A DNA stretch of 64,000 nt from Bordetella parapertussis (GTDB lineage: Bacteria > Pseudomonadota > Gammaproteobacteria > Burkholderiales > SG8-41), in the NCBI GenBank assembly GCA_945870465.1, contig CAMBSS010000002.1, positions 1 through 64,000 on the forward strand, in the 5' to 3' direction. Within the stretch, counting starts at the first letter, position 1, and each line of letters opens with the position of its first letter. Under the pieces are notes generated by a model that did no database searches, was not told where the DNA came from, and saw nothing but the letters and a program-made list of their open reading frames with translations. The position numbers and the translations under genes were made by a program. This document shows, in pieces, positions 61,639 through 64,000 of the stretch.

Positions 61639-63465
61639 ATGCTCGGCAGCCTCTTAAAGCGCCTGCTCGGTGCGCGCGCTTCCGCGCCGCCTGACGCAGC
61701 GAAAGTCAATTCGCGCTGGATCGCGGAAACGCTGCGCCTGCAGCAACAGGGATCCCATCCGGATGTAGTTGCCCGCTGTCAGGCCGCGCTCGCTGACGAA
61801 CCCGACCACGTGGAAGTCCTGAGCCTGCTTGCGGCAGCGCTGCTCACCCAGGGCCAGGCGCAGGAAGGCATACGTCATATGCGCCGCGCAATAGCGCTCG
61901 CGCCGTCCGCCAGGGACCACGCCCGCTTCGGCGACGTGCTTGCCGCCACCGGCGATTTCACGGGCGCGATCGCGAGCTATCGCGCGGCCGTTGCCATGCA
62001 ACCGGACTTCGCTGATGGCTGGAGCACACTCGCCGCCCTGCTTAAAGTCATGTCGCGCTACGACGAGGCGGAAGAGTGCTGCCATGCCGGCCTGCGCATC
62101 GATACCCGCCATGCCGCTCTCAAACACACGCTGGCCGCCGTCATGTTCGAGCAGGCGCGCGTCGAGGAAGCGATTGCAACCATACGTGAGTCGCTTGCGC
62201 TGCAACCCGGCGACCCCATCGCGCACAGTGCGCTGTTGCGCATGCTGAGTTACTCGGACACGCAGGACGCGGCCGAAATTTTCCGCGAACACCAGGTATG
62301 GGCTGCACGCCATGCGCGCGCGCTCGAAGACGCAGTGCTTCCACATCATAACGACTGCGACCCCGCGCGGCGGCTGCGCGTAGGCTTCGTTTCGCCGTAC
62401 CTACACAAGCATGCAGTGACGTTTTTTCTCGAATCCGTCATCGAGCATCATGGCCGCGCGCAGCTCGAAATATTTCTCTACGCCGACGTCGCGCGTCCCG
62501 ACGATTATTCGGAACGTCTGAAAACGCATGGCGCGCACTGGCGCGGCACCGTTGACCTCGATCATGCACAGCTCGCGCAACTGGTGCGCGACGACGGCAT
62601 CGACATCCTGGTCGACTTGAGCGGGCAAACCGCCAACAACCGCTTGCTCGCGTTCGCACGCAAACCGGCGCCCATCCAGGTCAACTGGCTGGGCTTTCCG
62701 AGCACCACCGGCTTGCCCAGCATGGACTACCGCATCACCGATGCTTACTGCGATCCACCGGGCATGACCGAGCATTTGAATTCCGAACAGTTGGTGCGCC
62801 TGCCCGGCATCTACATGGCGTGGCGCCCGCCCGACGGCACGCCCGCGGTCGCTCCCCTGCCTGCGCTTGCCAACGGTTACATCACTTTCGGCACCTTCCA
62901 TAGCGCGTTCAAAATCACGCCGACGATAGCGGCGCTGTGGGCGCGCATACTGCAGCGCGTACCGAACTCGCGGCTGCGGGTAATGGCGGTCAGCGGCGTT
63001 GCCGCCGAACGGCATCTGCGCAAACTGTTTGCCGATTGCGGCGTTCCAGCGCAGCAACTGGATATCCTGCCGCGGCTTGCATTCGATGAATATCTCGCAT
63101 CGTTCCAGCACGTCGACATCGCGCTCGACACTTTCCCATATCACGGCGCGACCACGACGTGCTTCTCGCTGTGGATGGGACTGCCGGTGGTCGTGCTCGA
63201 AGGCACTACTCACGCTTCGCGCGCCGACGTGTCGATGTTGAGCAACGTCGGCCTGCCGCAAATCGTCGCCAAAAGCGGTGATGAATATGTTGAAATCGCG
63301 GCGCGGCTTGCGCTAGACCTGCCGCAACTCGCCGAACTGCGCGCGAACCTGCGCGGCATGATGGCGCGCTCGCCCAATGCCGACGGCCGCGCCTGCGCGC
63401 GCAACCTCGAAGGTGCTTTTCGCGATATGTGGGTTACCTGGTGCAAAAAAAGCGAAAAACATTAG
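61639..63465 (+). CDS. TPR-repeat SPINDLY/OGT-type glycosyltransferase (GT41-like)
   Basis: 608 residues. About five TPR units fill residues 40-230 (for example LGxxLxAxGDFTGAIASYRAAVAMQPDFADG). The C-terminal GT-B part has RRLRVGFVSPYLHKHAV, DIDILVDLSGQTANNRLLAFARKPAPIQVNWLGFPSTTG and a donor-binding half with YITFGTFHSAFKITP and FPYHGATTTCFSLWMGLPVV. This architecture is that of bacterial O-linked N-acetylglucosamine transferase homologues. The acceptor may be a protein or lipid-linked glycan. No signal peptide. Confidence 0.93.
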   Translation: MLGSLLKRLLGARASAPPDAAKVNSRWIAETLRLQQQGSHPDVVARCQAALADEPDHVEVLSLLAAALLTQGQAQEGIRHMRRAIALAPSARDHARFGDVLAATGDFTGAIASYRAAVAMQPDFADGWSTLAALLKVMSRYDEAEECCHAGLRIDTRHAALKHTLAAVMFEQARVEEAIATIRESLALQPGDPIAHSALLRMLSYSDTQDAAEIFREHQVWAARHARALEDAVLPHHNDCDPARRLRVGFVSPYLHKHAVTFFLESVIEHHGRAQLEIFLYADVARPDDYSERLKTHGAHWRGTVDLDHAQLAQLVRDDGIDILVDLSGQTANNRLLAFARKPAPIQVNWLGFPSTTGLPSMDYRITDAYCDPPGMTEHLNSEQLVRLPGIYMAWRPPDGTPAVAPLPALANGYITFGTFHSAFKITPTIAALWARILQRVPNSRLRVMAVSGVAAERHLRKLFADCGVPAQQLDILPRLAFDEYLASFQHVDIALDTFPYHGATTTCFSLWMGLPVVVLEGTTHASRADVSMLSNVGLPQIVAKSGDEYVEIAARLALDLPQLAELRANLRGMMARSPNADGRACARNLEGAFRDMWVTWCKKSEKH

Positions 63466-63556
63466 CCACAGAGAGCACAGAGGCAAAGCAAACCGAGGTC
63501 TTGCTTTGAATTGCAGGTTTTTGAATTTCTCTGCGCCCTCTGCGGCCTCTGTGGGC
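63464..63556. repeat. GCCACAGAGAGCACAGAGGC inverted repeat at the end of the SPINDLY gene
   Basis: Left arm 63464-63489 begins within the stop codon of the glycosyltransferase gene. Right arm 63529-63556 (TCTCTGCGCCCTCTGCGGCC...TGTGG) complements it. It separates two convergent genes and may act as a bidirectional terminator. The wording resembles the carA-carB repeat at 40515. Confidence 0.75.
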
Positions 63557-63567
63557 AAATTTTTTGT

Positions 63568-64000
63568 TTAATCCACCCACAACATGCCGACAATGGCGCC
63601 GGTCATGCAAGTGGCGAGCGTGCCGGCGACTATCGATTTCATGCCCAGCCCGACGATTTCGTCGCGACGCTCCGGCGCCATCGTGGTCAGTCCGCCGATC
63701 AGGATGCCGAGGCTGCCGAAGTTGGCGAAGCCGCACAGCGCGTAAGTCATGAGCATGCGACTCCTGAGCGACAGCGCGCCTTCAGGCAGGTGCGCGAGAT
63801 CGAGATAGGCGATGAATTCGTTGAGGACGGTTTTGGTGCCCAGCAGCGCACCCGCCGCCGGTGCTTCGCTCCACGGCACGCCGACCAGCCACGCCAGCGG
63901 CGACAAAAGTATGCCGAGCATGCGCTGCAGCGTGATCGGCCTGCCATTGAACGCGGGCAGCGCTTCGAGCATGACGTTGGCGAGCGTCACCAGGGCGACC
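63568..64000 (-). CDS. concentrative nucleoside transporter (NupC/CNT family), C-terminal part
   Basis: The frame is open to the window edge; 144 residues are visible, ending at 63568. They include LGTKTVLNEFIAYLDL, the CNT motif that binds sodium or protons and nucleoside, and MLMTYALCGFANFGSLGILIGGLTTMAPERRDEI, the conserved terminal-helix region. It is an inner-membrane symporter for nucleosides. The N-terminus lies outside the window. It is convergent with the glycosyltransferase gene. Confidence 0.93.
   Translation of the reverse strand, partial: VALVTLANVMLEALPAFNGRPITLQRMLGILLSPLAWLVGVPWSEAPAAGALLGTKTVLNEFIAYLDLAHLPEGALSLRSRMLMTYALCGFANFGSLGILIGGLTTMAPERRDEIVGLGMKSIVAGTLATCMTGAIVGMLWVD

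Overview
The window is a GC-rich chromosomal segment of a betaproteobacterium, most likely in or near Burkholderiales. This rests on gene order and content: nuoA-N preceded by tpiA-secG-tRNA-Leu, the ftsH-folP-glmM and carA-carB-greA blocks, divergent bamE/fur and rlmE/yhbY pairs, hrcA/grpE/dnaK/dnaJ close together, and two Bug/TctC-type periplasmic receptors. No phage, transposase, rRNA or CRISPR array was seen. Most of the window is core genome.

Layout. 1-3.5 kb: the 3' end of hpnD (squalene synthesis), interrupted by an SDR and a TctC receptor, then hpnE. 3.6-13.6 kb: ETF-ubiquinone oxidoreductase, a small gene behind a likely sigma-54 promoter, a two-subunit molybdenum hydroxylase, a YdcH-like protein, dsbB, a DUF6152/DUF6644-like pair, a second TctC receptor, an inverted-repeat element, arfB, and a cytochrome c'/cytochrome b561 pair. 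13.7-14.6 kb: a broken PQQ sugar dehydrogenase remnant and a NUDIX hydrolase. 14.6-29.2 kb: the complete 14-gene complex I operon (minus strand). 29.3-43.6 kb (mostly minus): tRNA-Leu(GAG), secG, tpiA, glmM, folP, ftsH, rlmE / yhbY, a DUF4149 protein, greA, carB, carA, dapB, bamE. 43.7-48.5 kb: fur; then on the minus strand nadK, recN, a UGSC selenoprotein and a 371-residue partner. 48.6-55.2 kb: hrcA, hemH, a small membrane protein, grpE, dnaK, dnaJ. 55.2-64 kb: a secreted AlgH-like protein, XdhC, malonyl-CoA decarboxylase, a CoxG-like protein, an unknown membrane-anchored protein, a GST, a TylF-type methyltransferase, a TPR-SPINDLY glycosyltransferase and the C-terminal part of a nucleoside transporter.

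The strongest unusual finding is a selenoprotein gene at 45254-45790 (minus). It reads through an in-frame TGA as Asp-Sec-Gly-Ser-Cys, and a compact hairpin just after the TGA fits a bacterial SECIS element. Ordinary gene calling splits it into two small ORFs. It follows recN by 19 bp and overlaps the next gene by 4 bp.

Other unusual signals are structural. (1) The 3' end of dapB is echoed twice downstream, with mostly synonymous differences, as if other dapB-like 3' ends had been left there. The ydcH-like gene shows a weaker version. (2) A roughly 390-bp element with perfect 22-bp inverted ends supplies the arfB start codon. (3) At least a dozen intergenic spacers hold inverted pairs of arms, each arm built from short tandem words, in about five word families. 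Several run into coding sequence, forming the tails of NuoJ and the AlgH-like protein, or replace the ribosome-binding region of folP and recN. (4) carA has a clear sigma-70 promoter followed by a terminator-like hairpin before its start, suggesting attenuation. All positions and motifs were read by eye; no database search or folding program was run.
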